A stretch of DNA of 64,000 nt from Lichina pygmaea (GCA_963422465.1 OY730171.1:806001-870000), one strand, 5' to 3'. Shown: positions 1 to 10,945, counted from the first letter of the stretch. A program made the numbers and translations. The notes: a model not told the origin generated them from the letters alone.

Positions 1-453
1 CTGCTGCTGCGAACGATCAGGGGGAGAGAGCGTGGGTCCAAGAGTTTGAGTGGCTGACACAATGTCCCAGTCCCCCCCTGGTCCCAACAAGGGCTGAAAG
101 CAGGGCAACGCTGTTGTTGTGGTACGTGTCGAGTCCAACCACGTACGCGACGCTTCTTGGCAGGCTTGTTCGATCACAACCAACATCGTCGAGGCGACTG
201 AAGGTGGATCCAAGGTCATCCTGTGTTGCCGTGTGGAACGTCCGTCTTACCAAACCTGTCGCATCTCATCCCATTGCCTTGCTCGATATCTTGGCTTCGT
301 CGCTTGCTGTTGGACTTTCCTGCTTCTCCACTGCCGCCGGAGCGTCTGGCGATGCGCTCGCCTTGGTCCTATGACGGCCAGACCTTCGTCATTGGCGCCG
401 CTGACCGGAGGCATGCAGAGCTCTCCAGCCCTTCCCAGCAAGCACATCCGGCG
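1..453. other. Non-coding stretch before the zinc-knuckle gene
   Basis: I see no convincing gene here. Open frames in all three plus frames overlap each other, lack recognisable motifs and look like chance. The last part is presumably the 5' leader and promoter of the downstream zinc-knuckle gene. Confidence 0.5.
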
Positions 454-882
454 ATGGCGTCTCTAGCTCGTCGGGCTTGCTACAAATGCGGCACCGTCGG
501 TCACTTTGCGGGTACGTCCCTTCGTTCGCCGGACTGCCTCGTCAGGATTAGCTGACGATGATGTCGCCCTTACTCTCGCTCGAAAGAGGTCTGTATGTCG
601 AATGAGCGGTTGTGTTATAATTGTGAGTGCTTCTTCGGACGCCTATCCGTTCGTGTCTGTGCGTGAGAGTTGTCTGACGGCCATGACAGGCAAGCAACCG
701 GGTATGATCGGCTCCTTGGCTGAAAGTCTAGAACACCGCTGGACACACCGCCGGTACTAACGACTTGGCAAGGCCATGAGTCCAACGGGTGCCCGCATCC
801 GCGCACTACCGACTGTAAGCATCCGCATCGGCCACCTTGTTGAAATGACGACAAAGACCCCGGGATCGAAAGAAAGAGCGAC

Positions 883-961
<79 letters not shown>

Positions 962-1885
962 GGGAGACGGCACTGATATGATATTCGTGCGCATAGCCAA
1001 GCAATGCTACCACTGCCAGGGGATAGGCCATGTCCAAGCCGCATGTCCGACCCTGCGTCTCGCTGGCGCCAACTCAGGCGCGGCCTGCTATCACTGTGGC
1101 CAACCCGGCCACCTGGCGGTACGCACACCAATGGCCTGGCTTGACACTCTTCTTAGGACACTTGAGATGCGGAGAAAAGGTAGCTTGAAAGGCTGACGGT
1201 GTGCCCGCAGAGAAATTGTCCGAGTGGTACCCTGCCGCGTGGCGTTGGCCGTGTTGTCCCCGTCGGACCTCTCGGACATGTCGCGCCTATAGGGCCCGTT
1301 GGGCCCGTTGGGCATGTCGGGCCCATTATGGGGCCGCGTGCCGGCTACGGTCTCTACCGCGGCGCAGGCTTCGTTGGCGGAGGGCCCCGAACGGCGACCT
1401 GCTACAAGTGCGGCGGTCCGAACCACTACGCTCGCGATTGTCAAGCCCAGGCGCAGAAATGCTACGCCTGTGGGAAGTTGGTAGGTGCATGACGTTCGCC
1501 GGTCCCCTTGGGTCTATCGCCGCTTCTGTCTGCCATCAGGAGTCTGGCCAGCCTTTTTCGAGCGGAGTGGCTGAATCTGGAGCAGGGCCACATCTCCCGG
1601 GACTGTACCGCTCCCAACGGAGGGCCGCTGAACACGGCCGGCAAGAAATGCTACCGCTGCGGTGATGCTGGGCACATCTCGAGAGAATGTCCGCAAGCGG
1701 AGCCAGCCGCAGAACAGACCGCCACCGCCGCCACCCCGGCCGCCCCCATCGGCGGTCCGGCGACCGGCGCTCCCCAGATGAACGACAATAACGTCGTCGT
1801 CGCCCCGACCGCCCCGACCGCCCCGACCGCCCCGATCAACGCTGTCGCTCAAGGCTCTCCGGCCCCCGCCACCGCCGTGGCTTGA
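454..1885 (+). CDS. GIS2: CNBP/Gis2-type protein with seven CCHC zinc knuckles
   Basis: A small cytoplasmic nucleic-acid-binding protein of the CNBP/Gis2/Byr3 family; family members bind single-stranded RNA or DNA and act in translation control and stress granules. My model has seven exons: 454-511, 587-622, 690-701, 773-814, 997-1118, 1211-1480 and 1586-1885 (840 nt, 279 aa). Seven knuckles of the form C-x2-C-x4-H-x4-C lie at about residues 9-22, 29-42, 53-66, 80-93, 154-167, 174-187 and 202-215, for example CYKCGTVGHFAEVC and CYRCGDAGHISREC. Knuckles 4 and 5 are separated by a Gly/Pro/Val-rich linker, and the tail is Pro/Ala/Thr-rich. Knuckles 1, 2, 4 and 6 are each completed only after splicing, which confirms those junctions. 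Exon 3 is only 12 nt. The start MASLARRACYKC matches the usual family N-terminus. The intron at 815-996 contains a long GA microsatellite. Confidence 0.93.
885..960. repeat. (GA)n microsatellite in an intron of the zinc-knuckle gene
   Basis: About 75 bp of nearly pure GA dinucleotide inside the intron 815-996, upstream of its acceptor. It produces Arg-Glu or Ser-Leu artefact frames on the two strands. Confidence 0.95.
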
Positions 1886-2827
1886 CCGACCCACCAACGT
1901 TCCATGCCGTCATGCCGATGCTGATGTCATCCTGCCCTTTTCGTCCCCTTTTCAGAGGTCTCCCTGCGCACATGCCCGCTCCAACGCCCCATGGCTCACC
2001 TTCTTCGAATGCTGTCTTTTTAATCTCAAAATCGTGTGCCTCTCATCAACGGGATGGCCCTTTTCATGACCGACTGGGTCATCCATCGTGGTGTTGCCCT
2101 GGCTCATGTATCTAAAAGTCTCCAAGTTCTCGCCGCGACGTGGGTCGTCGGTGCTACCGCTAACCCTGATGATTTTGGTTATTGATCTACCTCCACCACG
2201 GGTTCCCGTGGCGTCCCTCGAGGAGCAAAAGTTCGGCCGAGGACGGCCTTCGAAGCGTTGGGAAGTCACTGGTGCTTTCTGTCGATATGTGCGAGGGAGC
2301 CTCGGACGAGGGCAAGCAGCGAGATGTGCTGGCTAAAGTATTCAATTGGTATCTGACTCGACAGATCTGCGCCCCAGCTCGCATCCAGCTCCGTTCAGCC
2401 ATCCTCGATCGGCTAGAAGCTAGGACGCAAAAAATGGCGGGACAGGTCGATCTGTATCGGACGTTTTGCTCTGTGACTTCGTTTCGCTCTCGTAGGCACC
2501 GCATGCTCTTCTACTTACCACGTCACATCGTCCACCTCCGCCGCACGTCTCTAACATACCGCTACCAACCCACCGACCCATCCATCTCTGGACAACATCT
2601 CCATTACCATAAGGACTGCTCCTGAGCACTGAAACACGATACCACGACTTAGCAGTCCCAAAACATTTTCCTGCTCGTGCTGTAGCGAGGTAATTTCTGC
2701 ACGGGGAACGAGGAAGGAAGAGCAAGGGTACGAGCACGAGAGTAGACAAGAGTGGCGAATACAGGAGCAAGCATCTAAGAGAGCAGTACACAAGAACGAA
2801 AAGGAGACATCTACGACAGCTCGAGTA
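1886..2827. other. Intergenic between the zinc-knuckle gene and DMC1
   Basis: This holds the 3' untranslated region of the first gene and the promoter of DMC1. Frames of up to about 147 codons are present but show no motif and no codon pattern I trust. Confidence 0.5.
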
Positions 2828-5019
2828 ATGTCGGTTGTCGAAGAGGATTTCGATGACGATGTATGTTGCTTCTCAAGACGTCCTGTCTCCTGCGATCTCG
2901 AACCTCGTTGTCCTCCTGGCTTGCCAATGTTTCCCCCCTCCGTCGTATCTTGATGAGATGATGCCTGCTTCCACCGTACAATGTAAAGTAACGCTTGCTG
3001 ACGGCGATCCTGACAATCGATCTTTTCGAACAGGCCGGCTTCATCCTGGACATTGATTCGATCCAGGCTCATGGTATGGAGCAACAACTTGCTATGACGA
3101 GCTGTGCCAAGAGAGGCTTGGGAGTCACATATCGGGGCATCTTCTCTGTTTGATATCGTGCTTGGCTGAATCTCCAATCCAGGTGTTGGCGCGGCCGATA
3201 TCACGAAGCTAAAGGGCAATGGCTACTACACCATTGCAGTAAGTCCCGTGTCTCTTGCTCCGTGTCGATGCATATGGGGGTTTGTGGGCCGTCGTTGCAG
3301 AAGGTGCACTCGTTGACGGCCGCCGTCGTCGACATGTGGGTGTAGAGCGTACATGCTGCAACGAGGAAGACGCTGCTCAAGATCCGCGGCTTGAGCGAGG
3401 TCAAGGTCGAGAAGATAAAGGAGGCGGTGGGGAAATGCCAGGTACGATGCTGGCATTGGCCAATCTACGCTCCTTCTAAGGATGTATCGCCTGCTGACTC
3501 TCCTCGGACAGCCGTCCGCGTGTGGCTTCATCACCGCTGCTGAGCTGGGCATTCAGCGGAAACGCGTCGTGAAAATCTCGACGGGTTCAAAGCAGCTCGA
3601 TTCCATCCTGGGAGGGTAATGTATTCGAAGTGCAACAGCTTGAACTTGACAACTGACGGGTTGGCCAGTGGTTTCCAGTCCATGAGCATCAGCGAGGTAA
3701 GAAGTCCCCGAGCTTGCAGATGTAAGAATGCACATTCAATGAAGCATTCGAAGGTCTACGGGGAATTTCGTAAGATAGCTTGCCGCAAGTGGCGGCAGAA
3801 GCTTGCTGATGACCGGAGAGGCTGCGGCAAGACGCAGCTGTCCCACACCATGTCGGTGGTATGCCAGGTAAGTGAGCCACGGCAGAACAGGATGCGGTAC
3901 AGCCGGCACGCTCACCTCAACGGTAGTTGCCTAAGGTTGGCAATCCGATGGTCAAGCTAGCACTCGGGAGACACTGACAAGCTCAGGATATGGGTGGCGC
4001 AGAAGGCAAGGCACGTTGGATACGTGTGACCTCCAATCCCCGGCGATGTCTAACACCGAGACAGGTAGCATATATAGGTGTGGAAGAGGACCGAGAGGCT
4101 GTGCCTGCAAGAACAGCGCTGATCCAGTCCGGGCAGACACAGAAGGAACCTTCAGACCTGAAAGGTAAAGTAGAGAAGGGCCATGAAACTGTGTCATCCA
4201 GCGGACTGACATACAGCAGAATTGCTCAGATCGCGGAACGCTTTGGCGGTATTGAGTGGCTTAGGGATAATCTGATAGGATCTCGTTGACAAATTGATAG
4301 TGGATCCCGAACAAGCCCAAGAGAATATCGCCTATGCGCGAGCTCTGAACAGCGAAGTCGGATCGACTTCATTCCCTCGTCAACCAGAAGATGTGCTGAC
4401 CGGAATTGGTCGCGCAGCACCAGCTAGAGCTCCTCAACGCCTTGTCGATGCAATTCGCCAGTAACGAGTACCGGCTGCTGATAATCGATAGCATCATGAA
4501 CTGTTTCCGGGTCGATTACTGTGGGCGCGGCGAGCTTGCAGATCGACAGCAGAAGCTAAACCAATTCTTGTCGCGGCTAGCTCACATGGCTGAAGGTGAG
4601 CTATACGACCAAAGCACAGTCATGGAGTCTAGCTGATCCGGCCAAGAGTTCAACATATGCGTCCTAATGGTATGGAACCTAGAAGACAGAGCACCAGTGC
4701 GTTGGCCAGAATAGTGCATCTGATTCGCACGACAGACGAATCAAGTCCAGAGCGACCCCGGTGCCAGTGCTCTCTTCGCCGGCGCCGATGGTCGCAAGCC
4801 AGTTGGAGGCCATATCCTGGCCCACGCCTCGACAACCAGAGTTCTTCTCCGCAAGGGCCGCGGCGAAGAGCGAGTAGCCAAGATCCAAGACTCCCCAGGT
4901 AAGCAGCGGTGTCTCGTAGGTCTGAAACATGGCTGACATGCGCCATCGAAGACTGTCCCGAGCGTGAAGCGACCTACATCATAACCCAGGGTGGCATCAC
5001 CGATCCCGAGAAGGTTTGA
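2828..5019 (+). CDS. DMC1: Meiotic recombinase Dmc1
   Basis: RecA/Rad51-family ATPase that forms filaments on single-stranded DNA and catalyses strand exchange between homologues in meiosis. Eighteen exons: 2828-2860, 3034-3073, 3183-3238, 3346-3441, 3512-3615, 3669-3696, 3754-3769, 3821-3867, 3927-3935, 3987-4010, 4065-4077, 4137-4164, 4220-4248, 4301-4356, 4418-4595, 4647-4669, 4736-4898, 4952-5019. They sum to 1011 nt (336 aa), the normal Dmc1 length. An N-terminal helix-hairpin-helix region ([37 protein letters not shown]) precedes Walker A GEFRCGKTQ at about 122-130 and Walker B LLIIDS at about 213-218; the L2-region stretch [18 protein letters not shown] lies in exon 17. GEFRCGKT and MGGAEGK favour Dmc1 over Rad51. 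Exons 7, 9 and 11 are only 16, 9 and 13 nt. The intron after exon 10 starts with GC. The gene appears intact, so the lineage probably keeps meiotic capacity (inference). Confidence 0.95.
4011..4064 (+). other. Probable GC-AG intron in DMC1
   Basis: To join MGGAEGK to VAYID, exon 10 must end at 4010. The next bases are GCACGT, a GC donor after AAG, not GT. The acceptor ends ACAG at 4064 and a TCTAACAC branch-like site lies 5' of it. GC-AG is the commonest non-canonical intron class. Confidence 0.75.
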
Positions 5020-5325
5020 GCAGCGCTCGCTCAGCTGTGACGACACTCGAATATCGCTATTTTTCCTGGACGGTTTCCTCCTCTCTGCCCATCTTGGGTA
5101 CTGGCTCGGCTTGGTTTGTGTTGTCAAAGGAAGTCATTCGCGATTTGGTTGCTCGTGTTGCTTGATGGGATGGGGATCGTTATTTAGCTTGTTACGGTAG
5201 CTGTTCGTTGGGCCCGGACCACGAAGTTTACGCGGATTGTGCGTGCATGTGACTGAGCTTTGCATACGACCCTTTGCATATCGCGAACAAGTTTCCACAC
5301 ATTGTCTTAATTGAACCGTCTCGAG
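5020..5325. other. Short intergenic region, DMC1 to RRP7
   Basis: About 300 bp with the DMC1 3' end and the RRP7 promoter. I see nothing else in it. Confidence 0.5.
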
Positions 5326-6363
5326 ATGGCCAACCCAGATGATGTCCTCTCAGTGAACGGATATAGTGTTCTCAGTGTGAAGCTGCCGTCGCTGCCTTCG
5401 TTCTCTGAACAAGCCTGGCACTATCTCTATCTCCACCGCCACGAGCCCAAAATTCCCACTCGCGACGACGACAGAACGCTCTTCGTCGTCAACGTCCCGA
5501 TCGATGCTACCGAAGCGCATTTCCGCTGCTTATTTCAGAAGCTTGCAAGCGCCAGGGTGGTCAATGCTCAGTTGAGTAGCAGCATCAACAGACCGGAGAG
5601 CAACCCCGTATCCCGTCCTCCGCCGGCGCCGAACGTCAAGAGCAACAAAAAGCGGAAGAGAATCGCAGTCGAAGAAGCCGAAGCTGGCGCTCACCAATTA
5701 CCCGATACATGGGATAGACAGGTGCAGCGATCAGGCGGTACTGCCTTGATCGTGTTTGAGAACAAGGCAGGCTTGGCCACAGCCTTGAAAGCTGTGCACG
5801 GGAAGCGTTCCAAGGACCTGGTGTGGGGAGAAGGAACAGGACCTGAAATTCCGGTGCTGGGGTCAAATCGTACGATCCTTATGTTGAGGCACTCGTATCC
5901 ATCAGGTCTTGTAGGCTAAGTAGAATGCGCAGGCTACTACATGCACCACCGCCTTCGCTATCCGCCTCCGGTTCCGCTACAGGCCTCCGTCGACGCATAC
6001 ATGGCGCGTTACGCAGCGATCGAAGCGGAGCGAGCACGCCAGGCCAAGCGTCTACGGTCCGAGCCGGACGAGGACGGCTTCGTCACCGTCACGAGAGGAG
6101 GCCGGACGGGGCCGGCCCGGCAAGAAGAAGCCCAGGCGGCGGCCGAGCGACAGAAGAAGCGCAGCGGCGAAGGCCTGACGAACTTTTATCGATTCCAGCT
6201 GCGTGAGGAGAGGAAGAAGGCGCAGGGAGAACTGCTGAGGAGGTTCGACGATGACCGGAGGAAGTTGGAGGAGATGAAGAGGAGAAGGAGCAAGTTCAGG
6301 GTGAGTGCTGCACGCTCAGCTTTGGAAGGACAACGGCTGACCTAGCTTGCTTAGCCGGAATGA
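5326..6363 (+). CDS. RRP7: Ribosomal RNA-processing protein 7 (Rrp7)
   Basis: Nucleolar small-subunit processome factor needed for early 18S rRNA maturation and 40S assembly. Three exons, 5326-5869, 5933-6300 and 6355-6363, give 921 nt and 306 aa. The N-terminal part (SVLSVKLPSLPSFSEQAWHY, then TLFVVNVPIDATEAHFRCLF) is the degenerate RRM-like domain of Rrp7. The C-terminal part has the family signature LQASVDAYMARYAAIE, DEDGFVTVTRGGR and NFYRFQLREERKK, followed by a basic coiled tail ending KFRPE. The last coding exon carries only Pro-Glu-stop, as in homologues. The start MANPDD was chosen over an upstream TTG. Confidence 0.93.
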
Positions 6364-6378
6364 GGTGGCCGAGGGCCG

Positions 6379-6418
<40 letters not shown>

Positions 6419-6897
6419 CATCTACCATCGTTGCTATATCGCTCCTCCGCAGGTGGTCTGCTTGGATGCTATGGTAGAGGATGCCCTTCTGTGACCTCGT
6501 TCAATCGTTCCCGCCGCCATTGAAAGCAGTCAGCATCATCGAGAGCAGCGGAACTTATGTCTGGTAGGACCCATCCTGGCCAATCCATGTTATGGAGCCC
6601 ATAAGCCCGATGCCAGCCAACTACCGTATCTGGAGACCGAGTCTCGACACAAGCCATACGTAGCCCTCGAGTTCCAGGGGCTATGAATTTCCAGTTCAAT
6701 CACAGAGCACTGTTTTCACTAAAACAAATGGGCGACGTGATATTTCCGGGACAACATGCCCTGGATGTGCTCCCTGGGGCGAATGCCGATATTCTACATC
6801 ACATCTTTCATAGCGCTGTTTTCATTTCATCCAAGTAGTATCGCCCAACAACATCACACATCCACACTACCACAGCGATCGGAGTGCCCAGATCGTC
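6364..6897. other. Intergenic between RRP7 and the 862-residue gene
   Basis: Apart from the GTT repeat this shows only short frames without motifs. Two frames run into the next gene from upstream ATGs (one at 6756 in another frame) but nothing supports them as coding. Confidence 0.5.
6378..6418. repeat. (GTT)n microsatellite
   Basis: About 13 GTT units just after the RRP7 stop codon, probably in its 3' untranslated region. Confidence 0.95.
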
Positions 6898-9486
6898 ATG
6901 CCGATCTTTTATTCTCGACACACGAAGGTTTACCTGTCGATCCCCCAGGTCGGAGTCGATTCCGACACCCCTTTAACCCGTCAACGAGGGCCAGCGACGG
7001 ACACAGCATTGGTGTCCAAGGCGGCCCCGACGGTAGGAGCCACGGGCAAGGGACCTTCCTCGACGGGTCACAGCATCCTCTCAGAGCAAGCGTTTCGATC
7101 CGATGATGGCATGAGCACGAGCTTCCTCGGGCCCCACAAGGAAGTACCCTTCTTCATGGTCCGAGCCGGGAAGGAGCTCTTCCACGAAGACACCGGGGCC
7201 AATCCGACGAGAACGAAAGTGACGGAACTGTCAAGCGCAAGCCCGGCGCGGCAGTCGAGTTGCCCGCTCGAGCGCATCAAGCCGGACTACGGCAAGGACG
7301 AGAACGAGGTGCAGCGTGATGCTCCCGGCTCAGAGAACCGCAGACCTTGTACCCAGGACGGCAAGAAATCCACGAGCGTGTTTCAGGGACAGAGACAAGG
7401 AGCTGTTCGGACAGACGATACCGTCGAGTCATGGACAAGTCTGGGGCGCTCGCCATTCACGAGTCATCTCGACCAAAGTGGGCAGCTTTTGCCCAGATTC
7501 GTGCTACCTCCCACTGCTCATCCCGCCGGATCGACCTCGTCGAACCGAGGCGCGTCTCAACGAGCGCTCGACCGTTGCCCTCTCAAGCTGACGGTCGAGC
7601 TCTCGAAAGGCTCTTTCCTCAGTCCTATCGGGCGCGGCCCACACCGGCAGGATGCGCACATTTTAGTGCTCTTCAACGGCGAATTAACGGCGTCGAAGAC
7701 AGTGTCCGGCCGTGCCTTGGTCTCTACGTCAGAGATGGGGGACCTGACGCAGGAATTCACGGGACGGAGGGTTGACCGCGCCACGGAACGACGGTGGATC
7801 GTTGTTCCCTCGGGCCAGAACGCCGACGGCACGCTACGCTGGTCGCGACGCACCAAGGCAGCGGCCATGGACGCCAAGGGGCGCTGGGCGAGCATCTCAG
7901 AAGCCCTGGCGCGAGAAGCAGATCAGTGGGGCACACAGGTCTCGGGCCGGCGCACGATGACGGGCGAGTACCTGGCCGAGTTGGCAAAGCTCCCAATGCC
8001 GGACGAGATGAATCGGATCCAGAAACCCGGCGGGCAGAAGTTCGGCGTCGTCGACGTCCTCGTCGTCCTTGGTCGAGGCCATAAGGTGCAACCGTACATG
8101 AGAGAACCCATGCGAGCGCTAGATCCGAAAAGGCTCGAGGCAGGCCCGATCAAGCACGAGAACAGCGAGGACTTGGAAAGCGGAAACGCCGAGAGCACGC
8201 CGAACACGAAGCGAAGCAACAACGGCGGCGGCGTCGGCATCAAAGACAACGCCAACGGATTGTCAACGCCGGTGGGCAGCGGGGTCGGGCGTCGTCCGCC
8301 ACTACCATCCGCATCGGTCAAGACGTATCCCTCCAAGGCGCGAGCTGCACCTCGAACCAAGCCTCGGCGCGTCGCCGCGCGACAGAACAACGACGGTGAC
8401 TTTCCGTCCGTGCTGGGCGGGGAGAGCGGAGGGCTTGGCTCCCTCCAGCAGCTCGGCCTAGTCCCTGCTAGCGGTGCCGGGCCGTCGTCGTTCCGAATGA
8501 TCGATAACACGTCGGCGGGGCGGGTTATTCACACGGCATCGTCGTCCCTGTTGAATGCGAAGGCAACCGATGCAATACCCACCGGGTCACTTCGGACGAG
8601 CAGGAAGCCCACTACTAGCACATCCAAACGGGACAAGGCCGGCGGAACAAAACGCGCAGTCCCGCTGGACGACCCGGCCGATGGATCTCCGATGCCCAAA
8701 CGAACGCGTTTGGCGGGTGGCACGAACGGCGTCGGGAGCGTGGCCGGAGCCAGTCACGCCGGTGGGGCAACGGTCCTCGCACCGCGGACACCATCAATGG
8801 CATCTGCCGAACAGGTTCCGGCCGGTAGCAGTTGCAGACTGCGGCCAAGCGACGGCGGTATGGCACAGCCGACGACACGGCAAGAACGCTCCCACAATGC
8901 TGGTGTCAAGGCCACTACCGACGCCGGGTCGGCGAGCGTCAGCGTCAGCGTCATCAACGGCACCCCCATCGCGGACGGCAAGGGCAAGAGCAAGAGCAGC
9001 AGCAGGAGCAAGAAGAACCAACCGCGAAGCAGCTCCGGCCGCTTCGCAAGTTTCAAGCCTGCATCGCAAAACGGCACGCCGCAGAATATCTCGGTGCCGC
9101 CGCGTCCGTCGCTCTGCTTGCCATCGCCAACGAGGTCGGCGGGGTTCGAAGGGCCATGGTCACCGGGTTTGCTCTGCGAAGACAGTTTCATTTCGTACGC
9201 CGACGACGCCGACTGGAAGCGTGCAACGCCAAAGAGTTTGTCGTCATCGACGGTGAGAGCCTCAAAGAAGACACAGAATGGTGGTCCGGGCAAGGCTAAA
9301 GACGACGGCGGCAGCCGTGCTCTTTCTGGAGCAGGCGCAGGAGAATCAGCATCAGCACGGGCCGCCGAAGGGGGAAGAGGGCAAGAAGACAATGCAAAAG
9401 CAGCGTATGGACCCTGTCGACCCGAACGAGTGAGCGTGTTCGAGGAGACTGCCGTGTTGATGGGCGTGCGCTTTATCGTGGGCTGA
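6898..9486 (+). CDS. Large Ser/Arg/Lys-rich protein of unknown function (862 aa)
   Basis: A single uninterrupted frame of 862 codons beginning MPIFYSRHTKVYLSIPQVG. I do not recognise the family. Most of the protein is predicted disordered by eye, rich in Ser, Gly, Arg, Lys and Pro. A region at roughly residues 225-405 looks folded, with alternating hydrophobics and segments such as HILVLFNGEL, RRWIVVPSGQNADGTL, ISEALAREADQWG and KFGVVDVLVVLGRGHK. The extreme C-terminus VFEETAVLMGVRFIVG also looks constrained. Basic clusters such as KRDKAGGTKRA and SKSSSRSKKNQPR could be nuclear signals (inference). Antisense and shifted frames across this GC-rich gene are shadows. The open length alone makes it very likely real; no function is proposed. 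Confidence 0.8.
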   Translation: MPIFYSRHTKVYLSIPQVGVDSDTPLTRQRGPATDTALVSKAAPTVGATGKGPSSTGHSILSEQAFRSDDGMSTSFLGPHKEVPFFMVRAGKELFHEDTGANPTRTKVTELSSASPARQSSCPLERIKPDYGKDENEVQRDAPGSENRRPCTQDGKKSTSVFQGQRQGAVRTDDTVESWTSLGRSPFTSHLDQSGQLLPRFVLPPTAHPAGSTSSNRGASQRALDRCPLKLTVELSKGSFLSPIGRGPHRQDAHILVLFNGELTASKTVSGRALVSTSEMGDLTQEFTGRRVDRATERRWIVVPSGQNADGTLRWSRRTKAAAMDAKGRWASISEALAREADQWGTQVSGRRTMTGEYLAELAKLPMPDEMNRIQKPGGQKFGVVDVLVVLGRGHKVQPYMREPMRALDPKRLEAGPIKHENSEDLESGNAESTPNTKRSNNGGGVGIKDNANGLSTPVGSGVGRRPPLPSASVKTYPSKARAAPRTKPRRVAARQNNDGDFPSVLGGESGGLGSLQQLGLVPASGAGPSSFRMIDNTSAGRVIHTASSSLLNAKATDAIPTGSLRTSRKPTTSTSKRDKAGGTKRAVPLDDPADGSPMPKRTRLAGGTNGVGSVAGASHAGGATVLAPRTPSMASAEQVPAGSSCRLRPSDGGMAQPTTRQERSHNAGVKATTDAGSASVSVSVINGTPIADGKGKSKSSSRSKKNQPRSSSGRFASFKPASQNGTPQNISVPPRPSLCLPSPTRSAGFEGPWSPGLLCEDSFISYADDADWKRATPKSLSSSTVRASKKTQNGGPGKAKDDGGSRALSGAGAGESASARAAEGGRGQEDNAKAAYGPCRPERVSVFEETAVLMGVRFIVG

Positions 9487-10440
9487 GAGAGGCACTGAGA
9501 GAGGCAGAGAGAGAGATAGAAGCTTCATCTCAATCCATCGACGGTGTACATTAATCATATTCACTTTGATGTGTCTACGATGTATACTCACCTCCCTCTC
9601 AACTCAACTACTCCATCAAGAAGACGGAGAAAACGATGAAGACGGAGGAGGAGACACCGAAGGATTAATCAACGCACCACATGCCCTTGCCCTACCTTAC
9701 CTCTACCTCTGCCCTTGTCCCGTGGTCCTCGATTCCAACTCCCACCCCTGCCCTGAAATTGGACTTCTTGGCCCACGGGACCGAGGTGCGGTCGTTGCGT
9801 AAAGTACTGGATTCGTGGGTCCGTGAATGCTCGGCAGGACTTGGAAATTCTTTCTACCCAAGGATAGTTATATGCCGGAATACGTACGTACAGTGCACAG
9901 CTCAAACTGATGCTGTATGACCACAAACAACACTCAAATGGGTCTCTAGCGGGGGTGATCCGCTGAGGTGCGAGTTTGAATTCAATTAGCTCGGTGTTGG
10001 AGTGATGAGAAATCGTCGACGCCTGGGGAAAGGGGTTCTACGAGTAGACACGATATGTACCGACTGGTAAGGTAGGGATGATTAGATCTTCTACTGTATT
10101 GTATTGTGTTGAATCCCTGCACCACTCTAAAACTAGCTGGGCTAGATTATGCCGGGATATCTGTACCGTAGAACTGGTAGGGAAACCTCTGGGCTGGGTG
10201 ACCTGCACCTGGCTCTAGGGCAAAACCCCCCTCTGCGGCCCCTGCGCGGGCGCCGCCCTACTCACATGCTATACGGTACCGTACCGGTACGGTACGTATG
10301 TAGAACAGAGAGAGTGGCTGAGATCAGCCAGGCTAGAGCCGGTCTAGGGCCCAGGAGAACCGGAGAAGGATGTTGAGACAGAGGAACTATACTATTAGGG
10401 CGGCTGCTGCCCAGGGGTTATCATACGTAGTGATTAGCAC
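9487..10440. other. Intergenic, GTAC-rich
   Basis: Contains the 3' region of the 862-residue gene. Near 10265-10300 it has a palindromic cluster of GGTACC/GTACCGG words. No gene is supported. Confidence 0.5.
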
Positions 10441-10446
10441 CCGGAA

Positions 10447-10590
10447 GTCAGTAGTGGCAGCAGTGCCGCGCAGCACCTGGCGCTCCCTAGTGAAGCGGGG
10501 GCAGTCGAAGATCACATGCTTCGCCGTCTCCCACTGCCACCCGCAGCTGCAGGCCGGCGATTCGAGGCCGGGGACCCGGGGCCTGTGGGG
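10447..10590 (-). mobile_element. LINE fragment (C-terminal zinc region), minus strand
   Basis: Read on the minus strand this encodes a segment with ACSCGWQWETAKHVIFDCP, the same C-terminal zinc-binding motif found in the LINE copies at 13.2, 29.0, 55.9 and 59.9 kb, followed by TAATTDF as in those copies. It lies outside the target duplication of the adjacent LINE and differs more from the other copies, so it is a separate, older or different-subfamily fragment. Confidence 0.75.
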
Positions 10591-10945
10591 ATCTTCTACG
10601 GTACTGTAGTGGCTTTTTCATACGGTACAGCGTATTCTACTGTCATATCTACAGTGAGTGCTAGCGCATCGTCAAAAAGCCTGTACTCGTACGGTAACGC
10701 CTTGATAGACTTGTCACGACTGTTTCGGCCGGTGAACAGAGGTGTCAGAATAGGACCTTTGAGAAAGCTGGCTCCGAAGCAGAACTAATGAGACACACCG
10801 GTTTCCGCCTGTGCCGCCCACACAGCGCGCGGCTGTAGAAAACGCTAGCTAAGCGAGCCAACAGAACCAGAACTCAAAAACGCATCGCTGTCAGGTCACG
10901 TGATGGAAGTCCCCACATACCGGATACTGTACGAGTATACGGAGT

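Noticed and set aside
776-1037. Arg-Glu and Ser-Leu repeat proteins on both strands
   Set aside because: Translations of the GA microsatellite inside an intron.
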